DNA from: an uncultured Lachnospiraceae bacterium
Lineage (GTDB): Bacteria > Bacillota > Clostridia > Lachnospirales > Lachnospiraceae
Length of the DNA stretch: 37,229 nucleotides
Assembly: GCA_944376425.1 (NCBI GenBank)
Contig: CALWCS010000084.1
Location: forward strand, 1 to 37,229
Direction of reading: 5' to 3'
Each line of letters starts with the position of its first letter. Position 1 is the first letter of the stretch. The notes below the pieces were generated by a model. The model saw only the letters and a list, made by a program, of their open reading frames with translations, was not told where the DNA came from and ran no database searches. A program made the translations under genes and the position numbers. Below are positions 15,920 through 25,109 of this stretch, one piece after another.

Positions 15920-17419
15920 ATGCAGAAATTAAGTACGATGAAATCAAGGCTGACAGGATTTTTTATTTTGATTGCCGGGACTTCACTGGCGATCAGTGTC
16001 TTTACGATGATATTCAGTATGGTCTATAATTATCGATATCAAAATGCGATTGAACAGATGACGATTTTTAATGAATATTATGAAAATTTGGATCGTGTGA
16101 TGGAAAATATGAAGAGTTATGCAATGTATGAAGAGACAAAAGAATATCAGACAGTAGAAATTTATATGGGAATCGTGGAAAACTATCTCGAAGAACTTTT
16201 AAACAAGGCAGAAGACAGTTCTTTCTTCCGGGAGATACAAGATATTCAGGAGATGACGGATTATCTAAAAGACAAGATTGATTCTGTGAATGGAGATATG
16301 AAAAAATATCAGGAAACCGGGAGAATCACATTTAATCCGGTGAATCAAAGATATGGGGAAGTAGATGAAATTTACCAGGCAATCAGTGAAGAATACCGGG
16401 TAGTAAATCGAATGATTTTAAATGATATCGATGAAATGTATCAGAAGATGCAAAATAAGAGTAAAGTTTTTATAGGCTGTTTTGCCGGAATGTTTTTGGG
16501 AATGTGCGGAATTTTGTTTTTTCAGATCCGCAATCTTTCTCATTCTATTTCAAAACCAATCCAGAAATTAATCCGGGAAGCACAGCATATTCGGGAGGGA
16601 AAACTGGACAAAGTTGAAAAATTATCGGCGGAAATGCTGATAGATCAGGATTTAAAGATGCTGACGGAAGTTTTTAATGACATGGTATCCGGACTGAGAA
16701 AACAGCTTGAGACAATGAGAGAAAATGAGCGTGTCCGACAAGAATTGGAACAAAGCAGATTTAAAGAACTGCAGATGCAAATTAATCCACACTTTATGTT
16801 TAATACGCTAAATATGATTTCGGAAATGGCTTATCTGGAAAATGCAGAAAAAACAGTGTACTTGCTTGAAAAAACAGCAAAAATGTTTCGATTTAGCTTA
16901 GATTTTTCAGGAAAGTCGGTCAGCCTGTTTCGAGAAATTGAAGAGTTGGGAAATTATGTCTATGTACAGGAGCAAAGATTTGGAGACCGGATACGGTTCG
17001 TGTTTGAATTAGATGAATCCTTCCACAAGATTAAAGTTCCGGCTTTTATTTTACAGCCTCTTGTGGAAAATTCCATCACACATGGAGTAGGACTGATTAG
17101 GAGAAAAGCCAAAATATGGATTAAAACGGCATATCAAAAAGAAAGTGATACCATGATTCTGATGGTATTAGACGATGGAGTAGGAATGAACCGTGAAAAG
17201 TTAGAAGAAGTCAGAAAAGAGATGGAAGAATATGCGGTTAGAAATATGAAAATAGGATTGGGAAACGTATATTTAAGAATGAAAAAGTTTTTCGGCAGCA
17301 GAATAAAAATGGAGATTGAAAGTGAACAGGGGAAAGGAACTGCTGTTACGATTCAGATCCGGGAGGCTTCATTATTTGTAAATAAATGTGAGGAGGAAAT
17401 GACGGTATGTACCGTTTGA
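15920..17419 (+). CDS. YesM/LytS-type sensor histidine kinase (499 aa)
   Basis: Two membrane helices (about 12-35 and 180-202) enclose an extracellular, mostly helical sensor of about 145 residues. A HAMP linker (SHSISKPIQKLIREAQ) and a coiled coil follow. The phospho-acceptor is His291 in NPHFMFNTL, typical of the His_kinase family PF06580. The HATPase domain has LVENSITHG as N box and DDGVGM as G1 box. This type pairs with AraC-like regulators of sugar uptake and degradation in Firmicutes. The start ATG follows GGGAGGG, with a TATAAT at 15895-15900. Its last 13 bases overlap the regulator gene, so the pair is coupled. The ligand is unknown; no transporter is adjacent. Confidence 0.92.
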   Translation: MQKLSTMKSRLTGFFILIAGTSLAISVFTMIFSMVYNYRYQNAIEQMTIFNEYYENLDRVMENMKSYAMYEETKEYQTVEIYMGIVENYLEELLNKAEDSSFFREIQDIQEMTDYLKDKIDSVNGDMKKYQETGRITFNPVNQRYGEVDEIYQAISEEYRVVNRMILNDIDEMYQKMQNKSKVFIGCFAGMFLGMCGILFFQIRNLSHSISKPIQKLIREAQHIREGKLDKVEKLSAEMLIDQDLKMLTEVFNDMVSGLRKQLETMRENERVRQELEQSRFKELQMQINPHFMFNTLNMISEMAYLENAEKTVYLLEKTAKMFRFSLDFSGKSVSLFREIEELGNYVYVQEQRFGDRIRFVFELDESFHKIKVPAFILQPLVENSITHGVGLIRRKAKIWIKTAYQKESDTMILMVLDDGVGMNREKLEEVRKEMEEYAVRNMKIGLGNVYLRMKKFFGSRIKMEIESEQGKGTAVTIQIREASLFVNKCEEEMTVCTV

Positions 17420-18960
17420 TTATTGCAGATGACGAGCAGATTGTATGCAGGGCATTGGAACATAAAATACGAAATTATGTGGACGAAGTAGAATTGCTTC
17501 CAAGTGTCCATGATGGGGTAGAATTATTAAAAAGTGTAGAAAAATATCATCCTGATATTGCGATTGTAGATATTAATATGCCGGAACTTGGAGGACTTGA
17601 GGCAATAGAACTGCTTAGAATAAAAAAGAACGGAATACGGATTGTGATCAATACGGCATACAGCGAATTTGAATATGCCAAAAAAGCTTTAAAATTAGGA
17701 GCAAGCGATTATCTTTTAAAACCAAGTACAAAAGAAGTGATTATAGAGACAATCGGAAAGATTTGCCGGGAACTAGATCAAAAAAGACAGGCAGAGCAAA
17801 AGACAAAGGAAAATCAGGCAGCAGCTGAGATTGTACAGGAATTGGCAGAGAGTAAGTGGATGCAGTCTCTGCTTCTTGGACAGATGGATGAAACGTGTTA
17901 TCAGAGAATGACAGAGTGCTACAGAGATCTTTTAAAAGGAGGAGTTTTCACGGCATGGAAACTTGCATCATGTGAAGAATCACAAAAAGTGATAAAAACA
18001 GAAGTTTTAGAGAAACAAATTTTAAATTATATGAGAGATTTATGCCATTGTGTCAGTATTTCCCATAAGGGGATTATTTATCTTTTTCTGATGAATGGAA
18101 AAGAAGAAGAGAGCTGGGAAGAATGGGTTCTAGAAACCATAAAATTTACCAGAAAAAATCTGGAGAAAGATGGAATCTTTACTGTAGTGGGAATTGGACG
18201 GTTAAAGAGAAAAAAAGAAGATTTTGTGAGCGGGCTGTATGAAGCAAAAGCAGTATTACATGGCAGAGACCGTTCAGGAGTTGTATTTGCAAAAAGAGAA
18301 AGGATAAAGGAAGAAGATACCTTTTTTGGACAGGCAGAAAAAGCGACCGGACTACTTTTAAATGGAAACAGAGAAGAATGTTTACAGGAAATGAAGCAGA
18401 AAGTACGGCAATTGGGAAACATCCATGGAGAATCATTAGAGAGAAACAAAATCAGAGCTTTGGCATATCTGTTTGAACTTGATCAGAAAATCTGTCTTTT
18501 AAAAGGAATAGAAAAAGAGACAGAAAGAATATGGGACGTCTGGACAGGTTTTCGAAACGTAGAGGACAGTGTGAGATTAGAGGAATGGATGGAAAGGGAA
18601 ATCTGCGGATTGGATCAATATCATTTTGCAGTGAAGAAAACAGAAAATTCTTATATACAAAAAGCAGTTTCCTGTATGATGAAATCTTATATGAGAGATC
18701 TTTCTCTGGAAGAAGTTGCAGAAGAGGTAGGAATCAGTTCTTTTTATCTGAGCCGTCTGTTTAAACAGGAAGAGGATATAACATTTATAGAGCTTTTAAC
18801 GTATTTGAGAATGAAAAAAGCGGTGGAGATGATAAAAGAAGGAGAGAAGAGCGTCCGGGAAATCAGTCAGAGTGTGGGGTACGTCAATATGACATATTTT
18901 TATAAAGTTTTTAAGAAAACAACAGGTTTTACAGTAGGAGATATGAGAAGGTATTTTTAA
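17407..18960 (+). CDS. YesN-type response regulator with AraC DNA-binding domain (517 aa)
   Basis: The receiver domain occupies residues 1-120: IADDEQ acidic pocket, phospho-acceptor Asp55 in VDINMPE, NTAYSEFEYAKKAL and the KPSTKE lysine. A long middle region of about 270 residues, usual for YesN proteins, leads to a C-terminal AraC domain with two helix-turn-helix units: LSLEEVAEEVGISSFYLSRLFK and the second near VREISQSVGYVNMTYFYKVFKK. It should respond to the kinase encoded just before it and activate genes for carbohydrate use. The start ATG follows GAGGAGGAAATGACGG inside the kinase gene. Targets are unknown; the nearby GH3 genes are obvious candidates. Confidence 0.92.
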   Translation: MYRLIIADDEQIVCRALEHKIRNYVDEVELLPSVHDGVELLKSVEKYHPDIAIVDINMPELGGLEAIELLRIKKNGIRIVINTAYSEFEYAKKALKLGASDYLLKPSTKEVIIETIGKICRELDQKRQAEQKTKENQAAAEIVQELAESKWMQSLLLGQMDETCYQRMTECYRDLLKGGVFTAWKLASCEESQKVIKTEVLEKQILNYMRDLCHCVSISHKGIIYLFLMNGKEEESWEEWVLETIKFTRKNLEKDGIFTVVGIGRLKRKKEDFVSGLYEAKAVLHGRDRSGVVFAKRERIKEEDTFFGQAEKATGLLLNGNREECLQEMKQKVRQLGNIHGESLERNKIRALAYLFELDQKICLLKGIEKETERIWDVWTGFRNVEDSVRLEEWMEREICGLDQYHFAVKKTENSYIQKAVSCMMKSYMRDLSLEEVAEEVGISSFYLSRLFKQEEDITFIELLTYLRMKKAVEMIKEGEKSVREISQSVGYVNMTYFYKVFKKTTGFTVGDMRRYF

Positions 18961-19140
18961 GACTAAGATTGAATTTGGAAAACTCAATCTTCATAGAGAG
19001 AAGGAAAGAGGCGGATGAAATTGCAGCGATCATCAGAAAAAAGAATGACAAGAAACTTGCCGTATGAAAAAAAATCGATTATATTAGAATCAAGATAATA
19101 AGGACGGATAAAGACAAAAGAGGAGGCATGGGGAGAAAGA

Positions 19141-19593
19141 ATGGAAGAATTTAAACGAGAGCTGAAAAGAAGAATTGCTTATATCAGATGGTTTATTGCT
19201 GCCATTGCATTAGTCGGAGCTTATGACTATTTTATGATCCGCAATACGGGAGAAAAAAGCATGGCACAGAAAGTTGCGATTGGATTTCAGATTGCTATTT
19301 TAGTAGCAATCGGAATCCTTGCCTGCATTTATCTGATAAAATTAACGAGTACGCTCTGGGAGGAAGAAAAAGTACGATTGTTGTATGCACAGGAAAATGA
19401 CGATACCGTAAAACTGTTTCGGGAGAAGGCAGGAATGCCGATGATACTGATAACTTCCATGGTGATGGTATTAATCGGAGCGATTGCGGCATATTTCAGT
19501 ATTGCAGTCTTTTATACTTTAATTATAACAGCAGTGATACAGATGGCAGTTGTGACAGGTATGTTTTTTTACTATAAAAGAAAGAAAGAGTAA
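19141..19593 (+). CDS. Small four-helix membrane protein (150 aa)
   Basis: The product has a basic amphipathic start (MEEFKRELKRRIAYIRW) and four hydrophobic segments: WFIAAIALVGAYDYFMI, IGFQIAILVAIGILACIYLI, ILITSMVMVLIGAIAAYF and FYTLIITAVIQMAVVTGMFF. A charged cytoplasmic loop holds WEEEKVRLLYAQENDDTVKLF, and the protein ends in YYKRKKE. The family is not recognised. A ribosome binding site, AGGAGGCATGGGGAGA, precedes the ATG. It lies 180 bases after the regulator gene, in a stretch with only a short hairpin (18965-18991) and no clear promoter, so it may be co-transcribed with the two-component pair. It ends at a strong bidirectional terminator. Confidence 0.75.
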   Translation: MEEFKRELKRRIAYIRWFIAAIALVGAYDYFMIRNTGEKSMAQKVAIGFQIAILVAIGILACIYLIKLTSTLWEEEKVRLLYAQENDDTVKLFREKAGMPMILITSMVMVLIGAIAAYFSIAVFYTLIITAVIQMAVVTGMFFYYKRKKE

Positions 19594-19597
19594 AAGA

Positions 19598-19630
19598 GAA
19601 ACGATCCCGGGAATTTCCCGGGATCGTTTC
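19598..19630. terminator. Bidirectional terminator between small membrane protein and GH3 genes
   Basis: GAAACGATCCCGGG (19598-19611) and CCCGGGATCGTTTC (19617-19630) are perfect inverted arms with a five-base loop. T-rich flanks lie on both strands, between convergent genes. Confidence 0.92.
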
Positions 19631-19661
19631 TTTCAAATGGTGTATGTAGATGAAAATAATT

Positions 19662-22600
19662 TTATTCTACTGTAAACTGGAAGTATGCGTAGCTCCAAAC
19701 AGGAGAGCCGGCAAATTCTTCATCTACCATGAAATAAACATCATAGGTTCCTTCGCTGCCTTCAGCAGGAGTTCCAGAAACGACAGCAGCTCCATCTTCA
19801 TTAAAGCTGATTTCCAAGCCTTCTGGAAGAGAATCGCCAAGATCAGATACTTCAAATTTTGTAAGCAGATTTGAGAATCCGTCAGAGATTGTGAAGCTCT
19901 GTGTAAATTCTTCACCTGCATTTAAAGTAAATACAGTACCTACAGCTGGAGTTACAGTAAGAGCACCTTCTACATACAGTTCAAAAGTAGCGCTTTGCTG
20001 ATTGTCTCCGTCAGTAGCAGTAACAGTAAAGGAATAGATACCTGAGCTTTCAGCTGCTGGCTGTCCCCAGAGTCTTCCGTCTTCTTCGAGAATCATACCG
20101 GTAGGAAGACTGCCGTCTGTGAGTTCATAAACTGCATTTTCGCTTGCACCGGAAACTTCCAGATATGTTTCTGTATAGTTGTAGGTAGCTTTTGCAGGAG
20201 ATAAATCAGAGGTTCTCTCTATCACTACTTCGTTTTCCAAAGCAGATCCTTCTGTGGCTGTCGGAGCCTGAGCAGAAGCAGATCCTTCTGGATCAACAGT
20301 TAAAGTCAGCGCTTTTGTAGCAGTGTTACCTTTATCATCAGTTACTTTAAAGACTAAGTTATAGTCGCCTGCGGTACCTACAGCTGGTACGCCGCTTAAC
20401 TGACCGTTTGGCGCAAGAGTGATGCCTTCTGGCAGCTCTTCAGAACTTTCATCTAATGAGAAAGTATAGCTAAGAGTATCTAAGTTGCTGTTTGCCCACA
20501 GCGGATTTACTTTTACTAAGCTGTATTCTTGTCCTTCACATGCGTTTACAAGTGTCGTTGTTACGATGGCAAGATCTCCGATTTCATTGTGATAAGAAGG
20601 ATCTGTTGCCAAAGAACTGTTCAGAGCACGGTTCAGTACGTTGTAAGCATTGCGGAGCATTACTTCACGGTCAATCAGTCCGTCTTCCCAGCACTGTACC
20701 AGTTCATCATAGATACTGTAGCGCGTGTGAGTACCGCTCATGATCATATCATTTCCAGCAAGCATCTCATAACCGGAGATTGCGATATCATCGAAATCAC
20801 CCCAGTCGGTTACAACAAAGCCTTCAAATCCCCATTCACCACGCAGAATGTTTGTCAAAAGTTCAGGGCTTCCTGCACAAGCTTGGCTGTTGACACTGTT
20901 GAATGCAGACATTACATTATAAACATCGCCTGTCTTCACTGCAATTTCAAAAGGTTTCAGATAAATTTCACGCAATACACGTTCTGGTGCAATTACATTG
21001 ATAGCTGCTTTAGAAGTTCCTTCGGCTTCACTTGCTAATGTATACAGTCCACGGCGGAACCATTCCTGATCATTTGCAACGAAATGTTTGAGGCATACCG
21101 ATACGCCGGATTCTGCTACACCAGAAGCAAGAGCAGCAGCACCTTTTCCAGAAAGGATCGGATCTTCTGACCAGTATTCCTGATTTCGGCCTACCAGAGG
21201 ATTACGGTGAAGGTTGATAGATGGAGCAAGCCAGTTATCAACATTATTCAGAATCATTTCTTCTCCTTGGTAAACACCCATCTGATACAGACCTTCTGTG
21301 TTCCAAGTACAAGCCTGTGCAGCAGGACGAATCCATCCTGTATTGCTTCTTACACCGTCAATGGTAAGAGCAGTACCGCTGCCGCCGTCGGCATATCCTT
21401 GAGATGGAATACCTAAACGCAGAATTGCACGTGAGGTTCCGGCGCCGACATTTTGTTTGGTAGAAACTTTTCCAAGACCAATATTTGGCTCGTCAGAAGC
21501 GTACAGATCAATTTCAGGATCACGGTTTCCTTCTTCGTCCAGATAAGTAGCGCCTGTACCGCCGCTTAAGAAGATTGCAAGTTCTTCATCAGTCAGCTGT
21601 GTCACAAACTGTTCGAGAGTGATTTCTCCCTGTACAACAGCCTGGAATGTATAAGTAGGTGCGTCTTCCGGCAATTCTTCAAATGTGTAAACAGGATTTT
21701 CATTTGGTTCCAGTTTTTGATCTACATAAGAAGCATCGATCTCTACAACTTTTGCGGAAGCAATTTCTTCTGCTTCCCCTTCATAAGTAATCGGATCTGC
21801 GTCTGCATATTTCAGACGACGGCTTTCATACAGTTCTTCATTTACTTCCTGCATGGAAAGCTGATTGCTTAACTGTTCTACAATGATTTCTTCTGCTACA
21901 GAAATTTTTCCTGCTACATGAGTATTGCGGGAAGAATTTCCGACACGGATAATATATTCGCCTGGTTCGAGAACATAAGCGGCAAGTTCTTCGTCATAGG
22001 AGGCGATTTCATAGAAAGAGATATCAAGCTCTAATCTCTGCTCTTCACCGCTTGCCAGTTCTTCTGTTTTTCCAAAAGTAACAAGATTCTGGTAAGCTTG
22101 TTCCAGATCTCCTTGTGGCTTGGAAACGTAAACTTCCATAACTTCTTTTCCAGGGATTACATCTGGATCCGATTCATTTTTTATGGTAGCGCTTACTGTG
22201 AAATTCTTTTCTTCCTGGTTTGCTTCTACATCCAGATCAGTAAAGGTAAAATCAGAGTAAGATAAGCCGAATCCGAATGGATAAGCTACTTCTTTATTGA
22301 AGGTATCGAAATAACGGTATCCCATGTAGATATATTCTTCATAGGCACTGATCGGATCATTTTCTGAGAATTTACGGGAACCGTATTTTGACTCATTTGC
22401 TTCCCAGTCATATCCTTTGTCTGCATAGGAAGTATATCCGAAGTTTTCAGCAGTAGGATGATCCTCATAGTGATAAGTTAAAGTATCATTCAGTTTTGCA
22501 GAAGGATTGGCATTGCCAAATAAAATATCTGCCATGGCAAGTCCGTGGAACTGACCTGCACCGTATTCTACCAGGAAAGCATCAATATCATATGCCTCAA

Positions 22601-23372
22601 ACTGTGCCATATCGATTGGAGCTGTTCCTGTATAGATCAGAACAATGTTTTCAAATTTGTCGTTTACCTGTTCTAGCAAAATACGTTCGGAAGCATTTAA
22701 ATACCAGTCGCCTGGCTGCGGAACGGGGTTACGGTCCATCTCTTCCACACCAGTGGAACGGGACAGATAGACGATAGCGGTGTCTGCATATTCGCTTGCC
22801 TCAGCAACTAAACCGTCATCGGTAATTTCACCGTTATCCAGTTTAATTTCCGGAGTCTGCACTGCCGAGGTACGGTTCCAACCGCTTCCGGAAGAAGCAT
22901 TTTCGCCCCATTCATCTGGATATTCATTTTCCTGATCCCAGCCGTGGTCGATTACCGTATTTGTCATGACACCCCATGCGGTTTCAACTTCTTCTTCTGA
23001 AAATTTGCTTTGGATATATTCAGCTAATGGCTGATAATAGTCAGCTCCCAGTGCGTTTAAGCCATCTATCAAATTGGAAGTAAAAGCACCGGTAGCACCG
23101 CCGCTGCCTCCCCCGGTAGGCGGCTGAATCTGACCTGTACCAAATACAGCAATTTTATCTTCCTCCACATCAAGCGGCAAAAGATCGTCTTCATTTTTCA
23201 GAAGTAAAATTGCCTCCTCTTCGAGCTGTCTTGCAAGTGTCTGATGTTCCACCTGCCAGTCATAAGCTGGCTGCGGTTCTACGGCTGCCATAACAGTGGA
23301 AGGCAGAATCATTGCAGTAGACATAACAGCACACAAAGATCTCTTATAGAGTTTTCCGTTCTTCTTTTTCAT
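19662..23372 (-). CDS. Secreted circularly permuted GH3 glycosidase with Ig-like repeats (1236 aa)
   Basis: The start ATG follows AAGGAGGAGA on the minus strand. A signal peptide (basic MKKKNGKLYKR, hydrophobic core, cleavage after TVMA) marks export. Domains come in permuted order. First is the GH3 C-terminal sandwich (EEAILLLKNEDDLLPL), then Fn3-like (FGFGLSYSDFTFTDL), a linker, and the catalytic domain (NLHRNPLVGRNQEYWSED, KHFVANDQEWFRRG) with nucleophile Asp856 in VVTDWGD. The C-terminal 270 residues hold three putative Ig (He_PIG-type) repeats, recognisable by LPEGITLAPNGQLSG, LPTGMILEEDGRLWG and LPEGLEISFNEDGAAVSG-like turns. Such repeats are cell-surface or glycan-binding modules. No LPXTG sorting motif is present. 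Promoter architecture suggests AraC-type activation by the divergent two-component system. The natural substrate is not evident. Confidence 0.94.
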   Translation of the reverse strand: MKKKNGKLYKRSLCAVMSTAMILPSTVMAAVEPQPAYDWQVEHQTLARQLEEEAILLLKNEDDLLPLDVEEDKIAVFGTGQIQPPTGGGSGGATGAFTSNLIDGLNALGADYYQPLAEYIQSKFSEEEVETAWGVMTNTVIDHGWDQENEYPDEWGENASSGSGWNRTSAVQTPEIKLDNGEITDDGLVAEASEYADTAIVYLSRSTGVEEMDRNPVPQPGDWYLNASERILLEQVNDKFENIVLIYTGTAPIDMAQFEAYDIDAFLVEYGAGQFHGLAMADILFGNANPSAKLNDTLTYHYEDHPTAENFGYTSYADKGYDWEANESKYGSRKFSENDPISAYEEYIYMGYRYFDTFNKEVAYPFGFGLSYSDFTFTDLDVEANQEEKNFTVSATIKNESDPDVIPGKEVMEVYVSKPQGDLEQAYQNLVTFGKTEELASGEEQRLELDISFYEIASYDEELAAYVLEPGEYIIRVGNSSRNTHVAGKISVAEEIIVEQLSNQLSMQEVNEELYESRRLKYADADPITYEGEAEEIASAKVVEIDASYVDQKLEPNENPVYTFEELPEDAPTYTFQAVVQGEITLEQFVTQLTDEELAIFLSGGTGATYLDEEGNRDPEIDLYASDEPNIGLGKVSTKQNVGAGTSRAILRLGIPSQGYADGGSGTALTIDGVRSNTGWIRPAAQACTWNTEGLYQMGVYQGEEMILNNVDNWLAPSINLHRNPLVGRNQEYWSEDPILSGKGAAALASGVAESGVSVCLKHFVANDQEWFRRGLYTLASEAEGTSKAAINVIAPERVLREIYLKPFEIAVKTGDVYNVMSAFNSVNSQACAGSPELLTNILRGEWGFEGFVVTDWGDFDDIAISGYEMLAGNDMIMSGTHTRYSIYDELVQCWEDGLIDREVMLRNAYNVLNRALNSSLATDPSYHNEIGDLAIVTTTLVNACEGQEYSLVKVNPLWANSNLDTLSYTFSLDESSEELPEGITLAPNGQLSGVPAVGTAGDYNLVFKVTDDKGNTATKALTLTVDPEGSASAQAPTATEGSALENEVVIERTSDLSPAKATYNYTETYLEVSGASENAVYELTDGSLPTGMILEEDGRLWGQPAAESSGIYSFTVTATDGDNQQSATFELYVEGALTVTPAVGTVFTLNAGEEFTQSFTISDGFSNLLTKFEVSDLGDSLPEGLEISFNEDGAAVVSGTPAEGSEGTYDVYFMVDEEFAGSPVWSYAYFQFTVE

Positions 23373-23412
23373 TTGTTCTCCTCCTTCATTTTGGTTTTTT
23401 AGTTAAGAAGAT

Positions 23413-23477
23413 ATTATCATGAAAAAAAATCGCACGATATAAGAATCCCGACTTTCCACTGATATAATTCCGACTTT
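23413..23477 (-). promoter_or_regulatory. GH3 promoter with 22-bp-spaced direct repeats
   Basis: On the minus strand a -10 GATAAT (23413-23418) has no good -35. AAAGTCGGRATT repeats lie upstream, read on the plus strand as AATCCCGACTTT and AATTCCGACTTT with cores at 23448-23455 and 23470-23477. The 22-bp spacing is two helical turns. The repeats would cover about -42 to -71, where AraC-family activators bind as tandem sites. Confidence 0.6.
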
Positions 23478-23513
23478 TTAGGGAAACACCAACAATTTAT
23501 AACAATTTTATAG

Positions 23514-23568
23514 TATAATTTTACTAAAGTAAAAAGCCCAAAATGTACCATGCCGGGTCAAAAATGTA
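23514..23568 (+). promoter_or_regulatory. -10 element and AAAATGTA repeats before the binding-protein operon
   Basis: TATAAT (23514-23519) has a poor -35. AAAATGTA occurs at 23540-23547 and 23561-23568, 21 bp apart, downstream of the likely transcription start. These could be autoregulatory sites, though chance in AT-rich DNA is possible. Confidence 0.4.
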
Positions 23569-23609
23569 TGGTGTAAGAATGCAAAGAAATGATGTGGGGG
23601 AAAGGAAAA

Positions 23610-25064
23610 ATGAAAAAATGGAAACTGACTTTTTGCATAGCGGCTTTGTTTCTGACAGGATGTCAGGCAGAACAGGAGAATGTTTCAAAGACAGAAGAAA
23701 TTCCGACGATTGAAATCTTTACTTATAAAAATACAGAAATTGATATACCGGACAGTCAGATGGTGATTGACCAGATTAATGAATATATTAAACCTTTAAT
23801 TCAGGCGCAGATTCATGTAACGTTTATCTCGCAGGAATCTTATCGGAGTCGTCTAAATCAGGTGCTGGACTCTAGGGAACAGCTCGATTTGTTCCATTTA
23901 AACACTGGATTAAAACAATTATATGAAAGTGGAAGAGTGACGCCATTGAATGAACTGATTCGGCAATATGCGCCGGAGATTGTGACGACAGTCGGAGAAG
24001 AGTATATGCAGGGAGGATATGATGCAGAAACTCAGCAATACTATGGAATTCCTACATGCAGAGACTACAGTCTGCGTCCGGGACTGGAATATAGGAGCGA
24101 TATCGCACAGCAGTATGGGCTTGACATGGAAAGTGTCCATACAATTTCTGATTTGACAGAGGTGTTCGCCAAATTAAAGGAGAAAGCGCCAATGATTTAT
24201 CCGATGGCTCCGAACGGAATTTACAGAAACTGGGATAATTTAGGGGATGGTCTGGGAGTACTGATGTATGATCGGAAGGATACAACAGTAGTAAATCTCT
24301 ACGAGACAGAAGAGTACAAAGAGTATCTCTCGTTGATTCGAGACTGGAACCAAAAGGGATATCTGTATGATACATCAAGTAATAACGGATTGAATGCTTA
24401 TTACTTAAGTTCTGGATTCGTTTTTTCCTGCTTTGCAAACGGAAAACCGGGATTTGTCGTTCAGGAAATCAGAAATTTAAACTGTCCGATTGGATTTATT
24501 TCTTTGCAAGAAGATTCTATTTCCACAGACCGTATCTCTTACTGGATGTGGGCAATTCCGCAGGATTCTCAATATAAAGAAGAAGCAATGCAGTTTTTGA
24601 ATTTATTGTATCATGACAAGACAGTAATCAACTTATGGACGTATGGAATAGAAGGAATTCACTACGAGATTTTAGATGAAGAAAAGGATATTATCGGGTT
24701 TCCACAAGGAATTGACTCCTCTAACAGCGGTTTTCCCATATTTTTGGAATATACGAGTGGAAATCAATACTTAGCGCATATATGGGAGGGAAATCCTCCT
24801 ACCATTTGGGAAGAGATGAAAAGTTTTAATGATAATGCTGTACGGTCGAAAGCATTTGGATTTCAGTATGATGACAGTAAAGTCCGGTCAGAAGTCATCG
24901 CATGCAGCACAGTAGTAGAAAAATATGAAGATGGTTTTTTACACGGAGTTTACGATATAGACACGATGTTGCCTGTGTTTATTCGGGAACTGAAAGAAGC
25001 CGGAATAGAACGGATCATCGAAGAAAAACAGAGTCAGCTTGATGAATGGCTGAAAACAAAGTAA
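23610..25064 (+). CDS. Extracellular solute-binding lipoprotein, probable sugar binding (484 aa)
   Basis: The ATG at 23610 is chosen (GGGGGAAAGGAA upstream) over the one at 23589. A short lipoprotein signal ends in the lipobox LTGC, so the mature protein is anchored outside the membrane by Cys. The mature part looks like a family 1 solute-binding protein: TIEIFTYKN, an LDLFHLNTG strand, YYGIPTCRDY and ISYWMWAIPQDSQYKEEAMQFLNLLY. A C-terminal segment (NDNAVRSKAFGFQYDDSKV to the end) resembles the DUF3502-type tail of lipoprotein LipO-like binders. No permease or ATPase genes are nearby; instead a sensor kinase and regulator follow at once (45-base gap). That supports a role in presenting a ligand to the sensor, though it could serve a transporter encoded elsewhere. 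Confidence 0.88.
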   Translation: MKKWKLTFCIAALFLTGCQAEQENVSKTEEIPTIEIFTYKNTEIDIPDSQMVIDQINEYIKPLIQAQIHVTFISQESYRSRLNQVLDSREQLDLFHLNTGLKQLYESGRVTPLNELIRQYAPEIVTTVGEEYMQGGYDAETQQYYGIPTCRDYSLRPGLEYRSDIAQQYGLDMESVHTISDLTEVFAKLKEKAPMIYPMAPNGIYRNWDNLGDGLGVLMYDRKDTTVVNLYETEEYKEYLSLIRDWNQKGYLYDTSSNNGLNAYYLSSGFVFSCFANGKPGFVVQEIRNLNCPIGFISLQEDSISTDRISYWMWAIPQDSQYKEEAMQFLNLLYHDKTVINLWTYGIEGIHYEILDEEKDIIGFPQGIDSSNSGFPIFLEYTSGNQYLAHIWEGNPPTIWEEMKSFNDNAVRSKAFGFQYDDSKVRSEVIACSTVVEKYEDGFLHGVYDIDTMLPVFIRELKEAGIERIIEEKQSQLDEWLKTK

Positions 25065-25109
25065 AAAACAGAAGATATTTGGCAAGACAGAGAAAAGAAA
25101 GGGAAAACT

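Noticed and set aside
18961..19140. Short frames (27 codons starting MKLQRSSEK, and an open ADEIAAIIRKKN stretch) after the YesN gene
   Set aside because: No convincing start with proper ribosome binding site and no family match; may be a trace of a lost gene, but too short to support.
20529..21038. 169-codon plus-strand frame inside the minus-strand GH3 gene
   Set aside because: It lies wholly opposite a clearly coding gene, has no ribosome binding site and no protein motif.
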